DNA of 64,000 bases from Bordetella genomosp. 8 (GTDB lineage Bacteria > Pseudomonadota > Gammaproteobacteria > Burkholderiales > Burkholderiaceae_B): positions 3,038,001 through 3,102,000 of the forward strand of contig NZ_CP021108.1 in the NCBI RefSeq assembly GCF_002119685.1, given 5' to 3'. This document shows, in pieces, positions 1 through 7,783 of this stretch. Positions within the stretch are counted from its first letter, which is position 1. Each line of letters starts with the position of its first letter. The translations under genes and the position numbers were made by a program. Under the pieces are notes generated by a model. The model had not been told where the DNA came from and made no database searches. It saw only the letters and a list, made by a program, of their open reading frames with translations.

Positions 1-1
1 C

Positions 2-844
2 GTCTGGCACGTCAGGAAAGGCCAGCGCGTACTGATCTCGTCGCACTTCGTGGCCCGTGAGAATGTCGACGATCCGGGCCAGGTGTTGATCGGCTTGACG
101 GCGGGCGAGGGCGGCCAGGCCATTCTGGACGATTGGCCCGACGGCACGCTGGCTGAATACACGCTCGTACCGGTCGAGGCCGTCACCCCGGTCGAAGGCC
201 TCGATCACATCGACAGCGCGCAACTGGCCGCCCTGAGCCGCTTCATTATCCCGTTCGGCGGTCTGCTGCGCGGACGCCTCTCGGCGGGTGAATCCATCGT
301 GGTGACCGGCGCGACCGGCGCCTACGGCACGGCGGCGGTTCTCCTGGCGGTGGCCATGGGCGCCGCCCGTGTGATCGCGGTGGGCCGCGATCAAGCCCGG
401 CTGGACGCGGTTGCCCGGATAGGCGGCGCGCGGGTCGTTCCCACCGTCCTGTCCGGCGACGTGACGGCCGATGCGGCCGCCATCCGGAAAGCCGCCGGCG
501 GCGGCGCGCACATGGCCTTCGACATGGTCGGCAATGCCGCCGATCCCAAGGCCACGCTGGCGGCCCTGCACAGCCTGCGCAGGGCGGGGCGACTGGTCCT
601 GATGGGAAGCATGACGGTCGATCTGCCGATACCCTATACCCAGGTCATGCTCAACAGCTGGGAGATCCTCGGACAGTTCATGTACCCGCCGGCGGCGTAC
701 CGGCGCCTGATCGAGCTGGTGCGCAGCGGTCAGTTGGACCTGGGCGTCATGCAGCCGGAGGTCCATGGCCTGGAGGAATTGCCCGTCGCGATGCAAGCGG
801 CGGCCGAGGCCAGCAACTTGAACTACGTGGTGGTGGAACCCTGA
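2..844 (+). CDS. Zinc-independent alcohol/quinone dehydrogenase (MDR superfamily), 5' end missing
   Basis: The reading frame is open to the left edge of the window, so the gene begins outside it; a GTG at 50 is only an internal codon. What is visible is the end of the GroES-like domain and the whole NAD(P)-binding Rossmann domain, with the nucleotide-binding stretch VVTGATGAYGTAAVLLA followed by a basic residue (GRD). No cysteine-rich structural zinc lobe is seen in the available part, which fits the quinone oxidoreductase/zinc-free branch of medium-chain dehydrogenases. Such enzymes reduce quinones, enones or aldehydes in the cytoplasm with NAD(P)H; the substrate cannot be inferred. It converges on the MxKDx gene across a hairpin. 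Confidence 0.8.
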   Translation, partial: VWHVRKGQRVLISSHFVARENVDDPGQVLIGLTAGEGGQAILDDWPDGTLAEYTLVPVEAVTPVEGLDHIDSAQLAALSRFIIPFGGLLRGRLSAGESIVVTGATGAYGTAAVLLAVAMGAARVIAVGRDQARLDAVARIGGARVVPTVLSGDVTADAAAIRKAAGGGAHMAFDMVGNAADPKATLAALHSLRRAGRLVLMGSMTVDLPIPYTQVMLNSWEILGQFMYPPAAYRRLIELVRSGQLDLGVMQPEVHGLEELPVAMQAAAEASNLNYVVVEP

Positions 845-854
845 GTGTGCCGAC

Positions 855-878
855 CAGGGACGAACCGGGTCGTCCCTG
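855..878. terminator. Hairpin between convergent genes
   Basis: A perfect 9-bp stem (cagggacga / tcgtccctg) with a 6-nt loop lies 11 bases after the dehydrogenase stop codon and just before the stop of the opposing gene at 886. Position and symmetry suit a bidirectional terminator, but neither side has a T-tract, so it may be only a transcript-stabilising hairpin. Confidence 0.5.
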
Positions 879-885
879 ATGGCCA

Positions 886-1218
886 TTACTTGGACATCGA
901 GTCCTTGGACATCGAATCCTTGCCCATGGCGCCGGACTTGTCCATGTCGGGCTTGGACATGCTGCCGCTCTTGCCCATCGAGTCGTGGCTCATTGCGCCA
1001 CCCTTGCTCATGCTGTCCTTATGCATGGCATCGCCCTTCTTGCCCATGGAGTCCTTGGACATGGAGTCCTTGGACATCGCGCCGCTCTTGCTCATGGAAT
1101 CATGGCTCATCGCGCCGCCTTTGCCCATCGTGTCGGTACCAGTTGCATCGGCTGCGAACGCGGCGTGGGCGCCGACGGCCATGCAGATCGCCAGGGTGGC
1201 TTTGGTAAGTTTGTTCAT
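886..1218 (-). CDS. Exported MxKDx pentapeptide-repeat protein
   Basis: A 110-residue protein with a clear signal peptide (MNKLTKATLAICMAVGAHA, cleaved near AFA-AD). It is then almost entirely repeats of the type M-[SGH]-K-[DSG]-[SG], with methionine, serine, lysine and aspartate dominating. This matches the pentapeptide MxKDx repeat family (short periplasmic proteins of unknown function in proteobacteria). The start is supported by AGGAG seven bases upstream. The methionine-rich mature part could bind copper or scavenge oxidants, but that is speculation. The repeats run to the last residue, so copy number probably varies between strains. It stands alone, convergent with the upstream gene. 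Confidence 0.8.
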   Translation of the reverse strand: MNKLTKATLAICMAVGAHAAFAADATGTDTMGKGGAMSHDSMSKSGAMSKDSMSKDSMGKKGDAMHKDSMSKGGAMSHDSMGKSGSMSKPDMDKSGAMGKDSMSKDSMSK

Positions 1219-1273
1219 GGTATTGCTCCTGTGTTGCCTGGGTTGGAATTGCGGCGTGGCCGCAGGTTGAAAT

Positions 1274-2062
1274 TCAACTACCCCCGAACCAGTTGTAGCC
1301 CTGGTCTTCCCAATATCCCCCCGGATTGGTGTTGGTCACGAAGATTGCCTGGATGTGCTTCGGGTTCTTGTAGCCAAGCTTGGTCGGCATGCGCAGCTTC
1401 ATCGGGAAGCCATATTCGCGCGGCAGCGTCTTGCCGTCGAAGGTCAATGCCAGTATGGTCTGCGGGTGCAGCGCGGTCGGCATGTCGATGCTGGTGTAGT
1501 AGTCGTCGGCGCATTTGAAGCCGACATACTTCGCCGTCAGGTCGGCTCCGACCGTGTGGAGGAAATCGGAGAAGCGCACGCCACCCCATCGGCCGATGGC
1601 GCTCCAACCTTCGACGCAGATGTGGCGCGTGATCTGGTCCATCTGCGCCATCGCCCGCAGTTGCTCCAGGCGCCAGCTCCGCTTATCCGCGACCAGGCCG
1701 GTCACTTCCAGCCGATAGGTGTCTTCATCCACCGCAGGGGCCTGGTCCATGCTGTAGTAGGCATTGAACGGAAAAGGCCGCTTTATCTGCGACTCCGCAT
1801 AGGTCGGCGCCATCGCCGTCTGATGGAAGATCGCTGCCTGCACACGGTCGTTCCAGCGCGAGATCGCGGTCAGGGCCTTGCCGACGGTTTCGTTGTCATC
1901 CAGGGAGCAGCCCGTAAGCATTGCGACGCCACCCAAGGTCAGGGTCCGTGCCAGGAATGACCGCCTGGACGGTTCCGCCACCCGGGACGCAATGATCTTG
2001 CGGGCTTCCTTCAGGACGATCTCGCCGTCTATCGATTTGTTCATGCCGCGCGTGAAACTCAT
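1274..2062 (-). CDS. Tat-exported molybdopterin-dependent oxidoreductase (sulfite-oxidase fold, MsrP-like)
   Basis: A 262-residue protein of the oxidoreductase molybdopterin-binding family. The N-terminus carries a twin-arginine signal (RRSFLARTLTLGG) ending in a possible lipobox (LTGC), so the protein probably folds in the cytoplasm and acts in the periplasm. The core contains HICVEGWSAIG, whose cysteine is the usual molybdenum ligand of this fold, and a C-terminal NTNPGGYWEDQGYNWFGGS typical of MsrP/YedY relatives. AAGGAG lies 7 bases before the chosen ATG. It follows the cytochrome b gene by 11 bases, so the two form an oxidase/haem-anchor pair similar to MsrP-MsrQ, although the partner is a cytochrome b561-type protein. 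The substrate is unknown. Confidence 0.82.
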   Translation of the reverse strand: MSFTRGMNKSIDGEIVLKEARKIIASRVAEPSRRSFLARTLTLGGVAMLTGCSLDDNETVGKALTAISRWNDRVQAAIFHQTAMAPTYAESQIKRPFPFNAYYSMDQAPAVDEDTYRLEVTGLVADKRSWRLEQLRAMAQMDQITRHICVEGWSAIGRWGGVRFSDFLHTVGADLTAKYVGFKCADDYYTSIDMPTALHPQTILALTFDGKTLPREYGFPMKLRMPTKLGYKNPKHIQAIFVTNTNPGGYWEDQGYNWFGGS

Positions 2063-2073
2063 CGCGTATCTCC

Positions 2074-2700
2074 TTAGCGTCCGGTGATCATGGTGCGCAG
2101 CGTGCGCGGCACCAGGGCCACCATGACGACGTGCAGCAGTACGAATGCCACCAGCAGCGCCATGGCGACGAAGTGGATGACACGCGCCGTGTCATAGCCT
2201 CCCAACAAGGCACGAAGAGGCCCGAACTGCACCGGTTTCCAGATCGACAGCCCGGAGAGGACCAGCATCACCAGGTCCAGCACGATCAACAGATAGGCGA
2301 CACGTTGGACGTGGTTGTAGTGACGCGGATCCGCGTGCGACAGCCGCCCGCGCAAGGCGGCGAACAGGTCCTGCACGACACCCCGTGGCGACAAGGGGAA
2401 GAAGCGCCGCGCCATCCTGCCGGTGGCGATGTTCATCACCAGGTAGAACACGCCGTTGGCGAACAGGAGCCACATGAACGCGAAGTGCCACTGCAGCGCG
2501 CCACCCAGCCAGCCACCCAGCGTGTAGCCGTCGGGAAAACTGAAATCGAAAATCGGCGAAGCGTTGTAGATACGCCAGCCGCTCATCACCATGACGATAA
2601 CGGCGAGCACGTTGATCCAATGCGTGACCCGTAACCAGCCGGGTTGGACAGGGCGGTCTGCTTGCTTCGGCAGGTCAGCGGGGCTGGCCGTCGTGTTCAT
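2074..2700 (-). CDS. Cytochrome b561-type membrane subunit
   Basis: A 208-residue integral membrane protein with four hydrophobic helices and histidines suited to haem b ligation (THW near the first helix, LQWHFAFMW in the second, IHFVAMALL and FVLLHVVMV near the end). The arrangement matches the prokaryotic cytochrome b561/Ni-Fe-hydrogenase b-subunit family. It is the first gene of a two-gene unit with the molybdopterin oxidoreductase and most likely passes electrons between the quinone pool and that enzyme. The start has AAAGGA nine bases upstream. A TetR gene lies 108 bases upstream on the same strand. Confidence 0.82.
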   Translation of the reverse strand: MNTTASPADLPKQADRPVQPGWLRVTHWINVLAVIVMVMSGWRIYNASPIFDFSFPDGYTLGGWLGGALQWHFAFMWLLFANGVFYLVMNIATGRMARRFFPLSPRGVVQDLFAALRGRLSHADPRHYNHVQRVAYLLIVLDLVMLVLSGLSIWKPVQFGPLRALLGGYDTARVIHFVAMALLVAFVLLHVVMVALVPRTLRTMITGR

Positions 2701-2808
2701 GGGCGTTTCCTTTTAACCCAGCGGTTGGACACATGATCTCCCGGCACAGCGCGCCAAGTCATCACGAAAACTTTAACTTTCGACGGCATCTTCGTTGTCG
2801 GAGAGGCG

Positions 2809-3399
2809 CTAATGCGAAGGCTTCAGAAACGCCAGCGCGGGTCGCAGCATTCCTTCGAGCTGCGCACGCTCAGGCCGGCTACGCGCCATCACCCGTATTC
2901 CGATATGCACGGCGACCAGCAGGCGCGCCATATCCCGCGCGGGCAGGGCGCGGTCTATCGTGCCGTCTTTTTGCCCGGCTTGAACGCAGCGATGGAAGAA
3001 GGACTCGACTCGCGCAAGCACCAGGCTCACCACCTGACGGAATTCTTCGTCGTGTGGGGCCATTTCCAAGGCCGAGTTGATCAACATGCAACCCTTGCGC
3101 TCGGCATCCTGTAGCGAACGTTCGACGATTTCCTTGAAAAAAGCCTCGATGGCTTCCCTGGGCGCCAGGGTGCCCTCGAATCGACTGAGGCGATCCTCGA
3201 AGCTGCGATCGACATAGTGTTCGAGGACGCGGCGGAAAAGGGCTCTTTTGTCGCCGAAGGCGTTGTAAATACTGGCGACGCTCATGCCCATTTCACCGGC
3301 CAGGTCCTTGATCGATGTCGCCTCGAAGCCGAACTGCCAGAAATGCAGCATGGCCGCATTCAGCACTTCGTCATCATCGAATTCCCGGGGCCGCGCCAT
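2809..3399 (-). CDS. TetR/AcrR-family transcriptional regulator
   Basis: A 196-residue protein with an N-terminal TetR helix-turn-helix (residues about 10-55: FGFEATSIKDLAGEMGMS, then IYNAFGDKRALFRRVL) and a helical ligand-binding C-terminal half. I start it at MARPREFDDDEV because the family begins there and because the upstream in-frame extension would cover the palindrome at 3430-3457. It lies between the hydrolase/AhpD-like pair and the cytochrome/molybdoenzyme pair, all on the same strand. The perfect inverted repeat just upstream suggests autoregulation. The inducer is unknown. Confidence 0.85.
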   Translation of the reverse strand: MARPREFDDDEVLNAAMLHFWQFGFEATSIKDLAGEMGMSVASIYNAFGDKRALFRRVLEHYVDRSFEDRLSRFEGTLAPREAIEAFFKEIVERSLQDAERKGCMLINSALEMAPHDEEFRQVVSLVLARVESFFHRCVQAGQKDGTIDRALPARDMARLLVAVHIGIRVMARSRPERAQLEGMLRPALAFLKPSH

Positions 3400-3429
3400 A
3401 TATACACACTCGTCTGCTCGAACTGTTCG

Positions 3430-3457
3430 GCATTTTAGAGTGACCAATCTAAAATGC
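3430..3457. promoter_or_regulatory. Perfect inverted repeat, probable TetR operator
   Basis: The arms gcattttaga and tctaaaatgc are exact reverse complements separated by 8 bases. The repeat begins 31 bases upstream of the TetR start codon, where a promoter would lie. Symmetry, size and position fit an autoregulatory TetR operator; binding is inferred. Confidence 0.6.
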
Positions 3458-3516
3458 AACCTGTTAGCCATGAGGGCGTAGCGCTGGCGATCCAGCCAGG
3501 GCTACGCCGTCCTGAA

Positions 3517-4056
3517 TCAGCTTGCGGCCGGCGGGAAGTCGAGCGTGGTGGCGTTCACGCGGTTGAACAAGTTGGTGAAAGTGATGCTGGTGATGGCCAG
3601 CATCACGTCGACGATCTGCGCGTCGCTGTAGCCGGCGCTGCGAACGTCCTGGACGGCCTCGACCGGCACGGGTCCGCGAGTTTCGACCAGCGTCCGTGCG
3701 AACGACGACAGCGCATCCAGCTTGGCGTCGCCCGACGGTTGGCCGCGCCGCAGCGCCGTCATCGCACCAGGCGTGATGCCGTTCATCTTGCCGATCATGG
3801 TGTGCGCAGCCAGGCAGTAATCGCACTTGGCGGCGTCGCTGACGACCAGCTTCACGGCTTCGATTTCACGGCCGCCGAGGCTGCCTTTCTTGAGCGCGGC
3901 ATCCAGGTTGAGCGCGGCCTCCAGGGCGTGCGGGCTGTTGCTGCCGATGCCGACATAGGCGTTGGGGACCATGCCGACGGCGCCCTTGATGGCGGCATAG
4001 ATCTGGGCAGCGTGGCCGGTGGCTTCAGCGGCGGGAACGAAATTGAGGTTGTTCAT
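3517..4056 (-). CDS. Carboxymuconolactone decarboxylase/AhpD-family protein
   Basis: A 179-residue all-helical protein with the AhpD-type redox motif CDYCLAAHTMIG (CxxC followed by histidine), which in this family acts in peroxide reduction or as a proton relay. The flanking SDAAKCDYC and GITPGAMTALRRGQP segments are typical of the peroxidase-related subgroup rather than true 4-carboxymuconolactone decarboxylase. It starts 41 bases after the secreted hydrolase on the same strand with a TGGAG site 8 bases upstream, so the two are probably co-transcribed. A role in oxidant defence is likely but unproven. Confidence 0.82.
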   Translation of the reverse strand: MNNLNFVPAAEATGHAAQIYAAIKGAVGMVPNAYVGIGSNSPHALEAALNLDAALKKGSLGGREIEAVKLVVSDAAKCDYCLAAHTMIGKMNGITPGAMTALRRGQPSGDAKLDALSSFARTLVETRGPVPVEAVQDVRSAGYSDAQIVDVMLAITSITFTNLFNRVNATTLDFPPAAS

Positions 4057-4097
4057 GGTGATACTCCAGTCAGGTGAATCGGCAGATCACGGATCGA

Positions 4098-4907
4098 TCA
4101 GCGGGCCGCATCCTCAATTGCCTTGGTCAGGCCGGCGGGATCGGTCAGGAAGGGCGTGTGGCCGGTCTGCAGGGTGGTCTCGCTGCGCACCGGAGTGGCC
4201 TGCACCATCCTGGCCTGGTACGCCGGGCTGATGACCTGGTCCTTGGCGGTGTGCACGTAGACCTTGTCGACCTGGCCGAAGCGGGCCTCGGTCAGGTGCA
4301 CGGGCGTTGCCAGCGGCGCCAGGGGCTCATCCAGGATCAAGCCAGGAATGGCGGCGCGAAGTTGCGGCGATCCATCGTTGGCGAACAGGTCGGCACGCGC
4401 GGCGTAGTTCACGACCGCGATGCCTTGGTCTTTCTTGATCTGCAGTTGCGGGCCGATCTTCGCATCGGCGTCCTGGCCGGCCATCGAGACCAGCGAGTCG
4501 CCGTCGCGGGGAAGGTAGGCGGCTACGTAGACCAGCGTCTTGACCTTCTTGGGCGCCGCTTCGGCGACGGCCGAGATGGTGATGCCGCCGAAGCTGTGAC
4601 CCACCAGGACCGCCGGGCTCTTGGTCTTGGTCAGGGCCTTGATGACCGTGTCACGATAAAGATCCAGGCTGACCTTGTCGGGCGCCGCCGGATTGCCGGG
4701 CCGGCCGGGCAGGTCGACGGCCACGACGGGGTATCCGTCCGCCTTCAGCTTCGCCTCGACGCCTTGCCACACTTTGGCGTCCTCGAAGGCGCCGTGAACC
4801 AGGGCGATGGTCGGCTTGGCCGGGTGGGCGGCCGTCTTATCTGCAGCCATTGCAGAAACTCCGAAAACCGATGCGGATAAAGCCAGGATTGCGATAGAAG
4901 TTTTCAT
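4098..4907 (-). CDS. Secreted alpha/beta hydrolase
   Basis: A 269-residue alpha/beta-hydrolase with an N-terminal signal peptide (MKTSIAILALSASVFGVSA), so it is periplasmic or secreted. The nucleophile elbow is GHSFGG, the oxyanion region is LVHGAFEDAKVWQG, and the terminal histidine lies in LQTGHTPFLTDP. The pattern resembles the salicylate esterase/MES-like branch of small esterases. The chosen ATG begins the signal peptide; an upstream in-frame extension would run into the divergent AraC promoter. It is divergent from the AraC gene (63-bp gap) and leads into the AhpD-like gene, so the AraC protein is the likely regulator. Confidence 0.82.
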   Translation of the reverse strand: MKTSIAILALSASVFGVSAMAADKTAAHPAKPTIALVHGAFEDAKVWQGVEAKLKADGYPVVAVDLPGRPGNPAAPDKVSLDLYRDTVIKALTKTKSPAVLVGHSFGGITISAVAEAAPKKVKTLVYVAAYLPRDGDSLVSMAGQDADAKIGPQLQIKKDQGIAVVNYAARADLFANDGSPQLRAAIPGLILDEPLAPLATPVHLTEARFGQVDKVYVHTAKDQVISPAYQARMVQATPVRSETTLQTGHTPFLTDPAGLTKAIEDAAR

Positions 4908-4970
4908 TTTTTGCCTCGTGTCGTGGATAATCAAGTGATTGAACGCAGGCAAATCATAGGAGTCGCAGCA

Positions 4971-5978
4971 ATGTCTGACCATGTCGAGGACGCCGGATTA
5001 CATGCTCCAAAATCCGAATCGCGATCCGATGCGAAGCCCGGCTATGGCATGAGCGCCGCACGAAGCGACGTGCTGTCCGAGGTGCTGAAACTGATACGCC
5101 TGCGTGGCGACCTGGTCTATACGGCGCATCTGGGCGCGCCTTGGGGCATCCGGTACATGGCCGGCCCGTCCCACTTTCATTTCGTGGCAGAGGGCGCCGG
5201 GTGGGTTGTCCCGCTCGGCGGAGAGCCCATCCGGGTCGATGCGGGCGACCTGGTCCTGCTGCCGCACGGTCGCGGCCATACGGTCGTCGATACGCTGGAC
5301 ACGCCGCCGGAGGCCATCGACGTACTTGCCGTGAACGGCTTCAATCGCGACGACCTGACATTGCGCGCCGGGGGCGCCGGTGCGCAGACCAGGATGGTAG
5401 GGGGCTTTTTCAGTTTCGAGGGCAGTGTCCTGCCAGCCGTTGCTTCGGCTTTGCCCACCGTGGTCCATATACCGCGCGGCGAAGCAGGTACGCCGCCGTG
5501 GCTGGCCGCCATTTCGCACTTCCTGGTCGACGAAGCGCGCGTGCCGAATCCCGGCTCGTCATTGATGATTTCGCGCTTGATCGACTTGCTGGTGGTCCGT
5601 GCACTACGCAGTTGGGCCGCCGGGCAGACGCAGCGAACAGGCTGGCTCGCCGGGTTGGGGGAAGAACGCATCAGCCGGGCACTGACGGCGATGCACGCCG
5701 ATCCCTTCCGTCGCTGGACCGTGAACGACCTGGCGGAAATCGCGTTGATGTCGCGGTCGATATTCGCGCAGCGCTTCGCGGCAACCGTCGGCGAGCCGCC
5801 GTTGCACTACCTGGCGCGATGGCGGTTGACCATCGCGGCGGATCTGCTGCGCAGCGGCGGTATGAAGGTCACCGAGGCCGCGCAGCACGTGGGCTATGCG
5901 TCGGACGCGGCGTTCAGCCGCGCGTTCAAGGCCTTGTTCGGCTACGCGCCCAGCGAAGCGCGCGGGCAGAAGGAATGA
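4971..5978 (+). CDS. AraC-family regulator with cupin sensor domain
   Basis: A 335-residue regulator. Residues about 20-200 form an AraC-type cupin (SHFHFVAEGAGWVVPLGG, then DAGDLVLLPHGRGHTV). The last 100 residues carry two helix-turn-helix motifs (WTVNDLAEIALMSRSIFAQ and MKVTEAAQHVGYASDAAFS, then RAFKALFGYAPSEAR). I start at 4971 because AGGAG lies just upstream and because an earlier ATG would nearly abut the divergent start at 4907. The 63-bp shared intergenic region contains a small inverted repeat, aatca-ag-tgatt at 4929-4940, a possible binding site. Likely target: the divergent hydrolase/AhpD-like pair. Confidence 0.85.
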   Translation: MSDHVEDAGLHAPKSESRSDAKPGYGMSAARSDVLSEVLKLIRLRGDLVYTAHLGAPWGIRYMAGPSHFHFVAEGAGWVVPLGGEPIRVDAGDLVLLPHGRGHTVVDTLDTPPEAIDVLAVNGFNRDDLTLRAGGAGAQTRMVGGFFSFEGSVLPAVASALPTVVHIPRGEAGTPPWLAAISHFLVDEARVPNPGSSLMISRLIDLLVVRALRSWAAGQTQRTGWLAGLGEERISRALTAMHADPFRRWTVNDLAEIALMSRSIFAQRFAATVGEPPLHYLARWRLTIAADLLRSGGMKVTEAAQHVGYASDAAFSRAFKALFGYAPSEARGQKE

Positions 5979-6027
5979 AGGTGTGCGGCGGGATTCACGC
6001 TTTCCCGTACTTTCCCTCCGCCGAGGA

Positions 6028-7662
6028 TCATTGCAGGGTCGCGTTCGCCTTGGCGTTCAATTTGGTCTTGAACAGCCAGTCACGGTAGTCGTCCAGGTCG
6101 CCGTCGAAGGGCTCGACCTTGCCGTCGGCCACGATGACGAATTGGTCTGTGGTGGCACGCAGCAGGTGGCGGTCGTGCGACACCAGCACCAATGTGCCTT
6201 CGAACTGCGCCAGCGCAAGCGTAAGCGCTTCGCGGGTTTCCAGGTCCAGGTGGTTGGTGGGTTCGTCCAGCAACAGCAGGTTAGGGCGCTGCCACACGAT
6301 AAGCGCCAAGGCCAGACGGGCTTTCTCTCCGCCGGAGAACGGCGCAATGCTGCTGGTCGCCATCGCACCCGCGAAGTTGAAGCCACCCAGGAAATTGCGC
6401 AGCTCCTGTTCGCGCACGCCCGGGGCCAGCTTGACCATATGCCACAACGGCGATTCATCGTGCCGCAGCATCTCGACCTGATGCTGGGCGAAATAGCCGA
6501 TCGACAGGCCCTTGCCGAAGATCGCCTCACCGCCTAGCGCCCGCAATTCACCGGCGATGGTCTTGATGAAGGTGGACTTGCCCGCGCCGTTCACGCCCAG
6601 CAGCCCGATACGCTGGCCGCCTTGCAGCGAAAAATTGATGCCGTCGATAATGATCTTGTCGGCCCCGCCGTCGTGCACGGCCGGGTACCCGGCCTTGACG
6701 TCGTCCATGCGCAGCAAGGGATCGGGCGTACGCTGTGGTTCGCGAAATTCGAACGAGAATTCCGCGGCGGCCCGCAGAGGCGCCAGCTCTTCCATCTTCG
6801 CCAGCGCCTTGATGCGGCTTTGCGCCTGGCGCGCCTTCGATGCCTGTGCCTTGAAGCGATTGATAAACGACTGCAGATGCGCGCGCTGACGCAACTGCTT
6901 TTCCATGGCGCCCTGCGCCAGTTCCAGTTGCGCGGCGCGCTGGCGTTCGAAGGCGGAATAATTACCCGCGTAGCGCTTCAATTTGCGCTCGTCCACATGG
7001 ACCACCACGTTGACCACTTCGTCCAGGAAGTCCCGGTCATGCGAAATGACGAGCAAGGTGCCCGGATAACGCTTCAGCCAGTCCTCCAGCCATAGAATCG
7101 CGTCCAGGTCCAGGTGGTTGGTGGGCTCGTCCAGCAACAGCAATTCGGACGGGCACATGAGCGCCTGCGCCAGGTTCAGCCGCATCCGCCATCCACCCGA
7201 AAAACTGGTCAGGGGCTCGTCCATCTGCGCGAGCGAAAATCCCAGGCCGGTCAGCAGTTGTTCCGCGCGCGACCGGGCGGTGTACGCGTCGGCATCCGCC
7301 AAGGCACCATACAGTTCACCGATGAGCAGGCCGTTTTCGGCGGTGTCTGGCGCGGCTTCCGCATCGGCCAGCTGCGCTTCCAGGCGGCGCAGCGCAACGT
7401 CGCCATCGATTGCATAGTCGATGGCCGACCGCGCCAGCGCCGGCGTTTCCTGCGCCACGTAGGCCACGCGCCAGTTCGGCGGATAGCTCAGATCGCCCTG
7501 GTCGGCGTGCAGCTCGCCGCGAAGCAGGGCAAACAGGCTGGACTTGCCGGCGCCATTGGCACCGATAAGTCCGATTTTGTCGCCGGGGTTGAGGATGAGG
7601 TCGACTTTGTCCAGCAAGGGCTTTACGCCTCTTGCCAGCGAGACTTGCTGAAAACGGATCAT
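6028..7662 (-). CDS. yheS: ABC-F ATPase YheS
   Basis: A 544-residue soluble protein with two ABC ATPase domains and no membrane segments: Walker A GANGAGKSS and GVNGAGKST, signatures FSGGWRMRLNLAQAL and FSGGEKARLALALI, and Walker B LLLLDEPTNHLDLD twice, with the linker between domains typical of ABC-F. The N-terminus MIRFQQVSLARGVKPLLD and the segment YFAQHQVEMLRHDESP match E. coli YheS closely as I remember it, but the C-terminal extension of E. coli YheS is absent. ABC-F proteins act on ribosomes. The ATG at 7662 begins the conserved N-terminus; the open frame continues upstream without conserved sequence. The AT-rich 7771-7790 stretch, with cataat-atac-attatg, may hold its promoter. Confidence 0.9.
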   Translation of the reverse strand: MIRFQQVSLARGVKPLLDKVDLILNPGDKIGLIGANGAGKSSLFALLRGELHADQGDLSYPPNWRVAYVAQETPALARSAIDYAIDGDVALRRLEAQLADAEAAPDTAENGLLIGELYGALADADAYTARSRAEQLLTGLGFSLAQMDEPLTSFSGGWRMRLNLAQALMCPSELLLLDEPTNHLDLDAILWLEDWLKRYPGTLLVISHDRDFLDEVVNVVVHVDERKLKRYAGNYSAFERQRAAQLELAQGAMEKQLRQRAHLQSFINRFKAQASKARQAQSRIKALAKMEELAPLRAAAEFSFEFREPQRTPDPLLRMDDVKAGYPAVHDGGADKIIIDGINFSLQGGQRIGLLGVNGAGKSTFIKTIAGELRALGGEAIFGKGLSIGYFAQHQVEMLRHDESPLWHMVKLAPGVREQELRNFLGGFNFAGAMATSSIAPFSGGEKARLALALIVWQRPNLLLLDEPTNHLDLETREALTLALAQFEGTLVLVSHDRHLLRATTDQFVIVADGKVEPFDGDLDDYRDWLFKTKLNAKANATLQ

Positions 7663-7783
7663 GCGGGAAGGGCCGCGACGGCCATAGGGATGTGGTGCCG
7701 CAAACCGGCGGGCGCCAGAATAACCGATGTGCCGTCCAGGCCTGGCCATAGGCGCCCGATTCCACAACTTTACATAATATACA

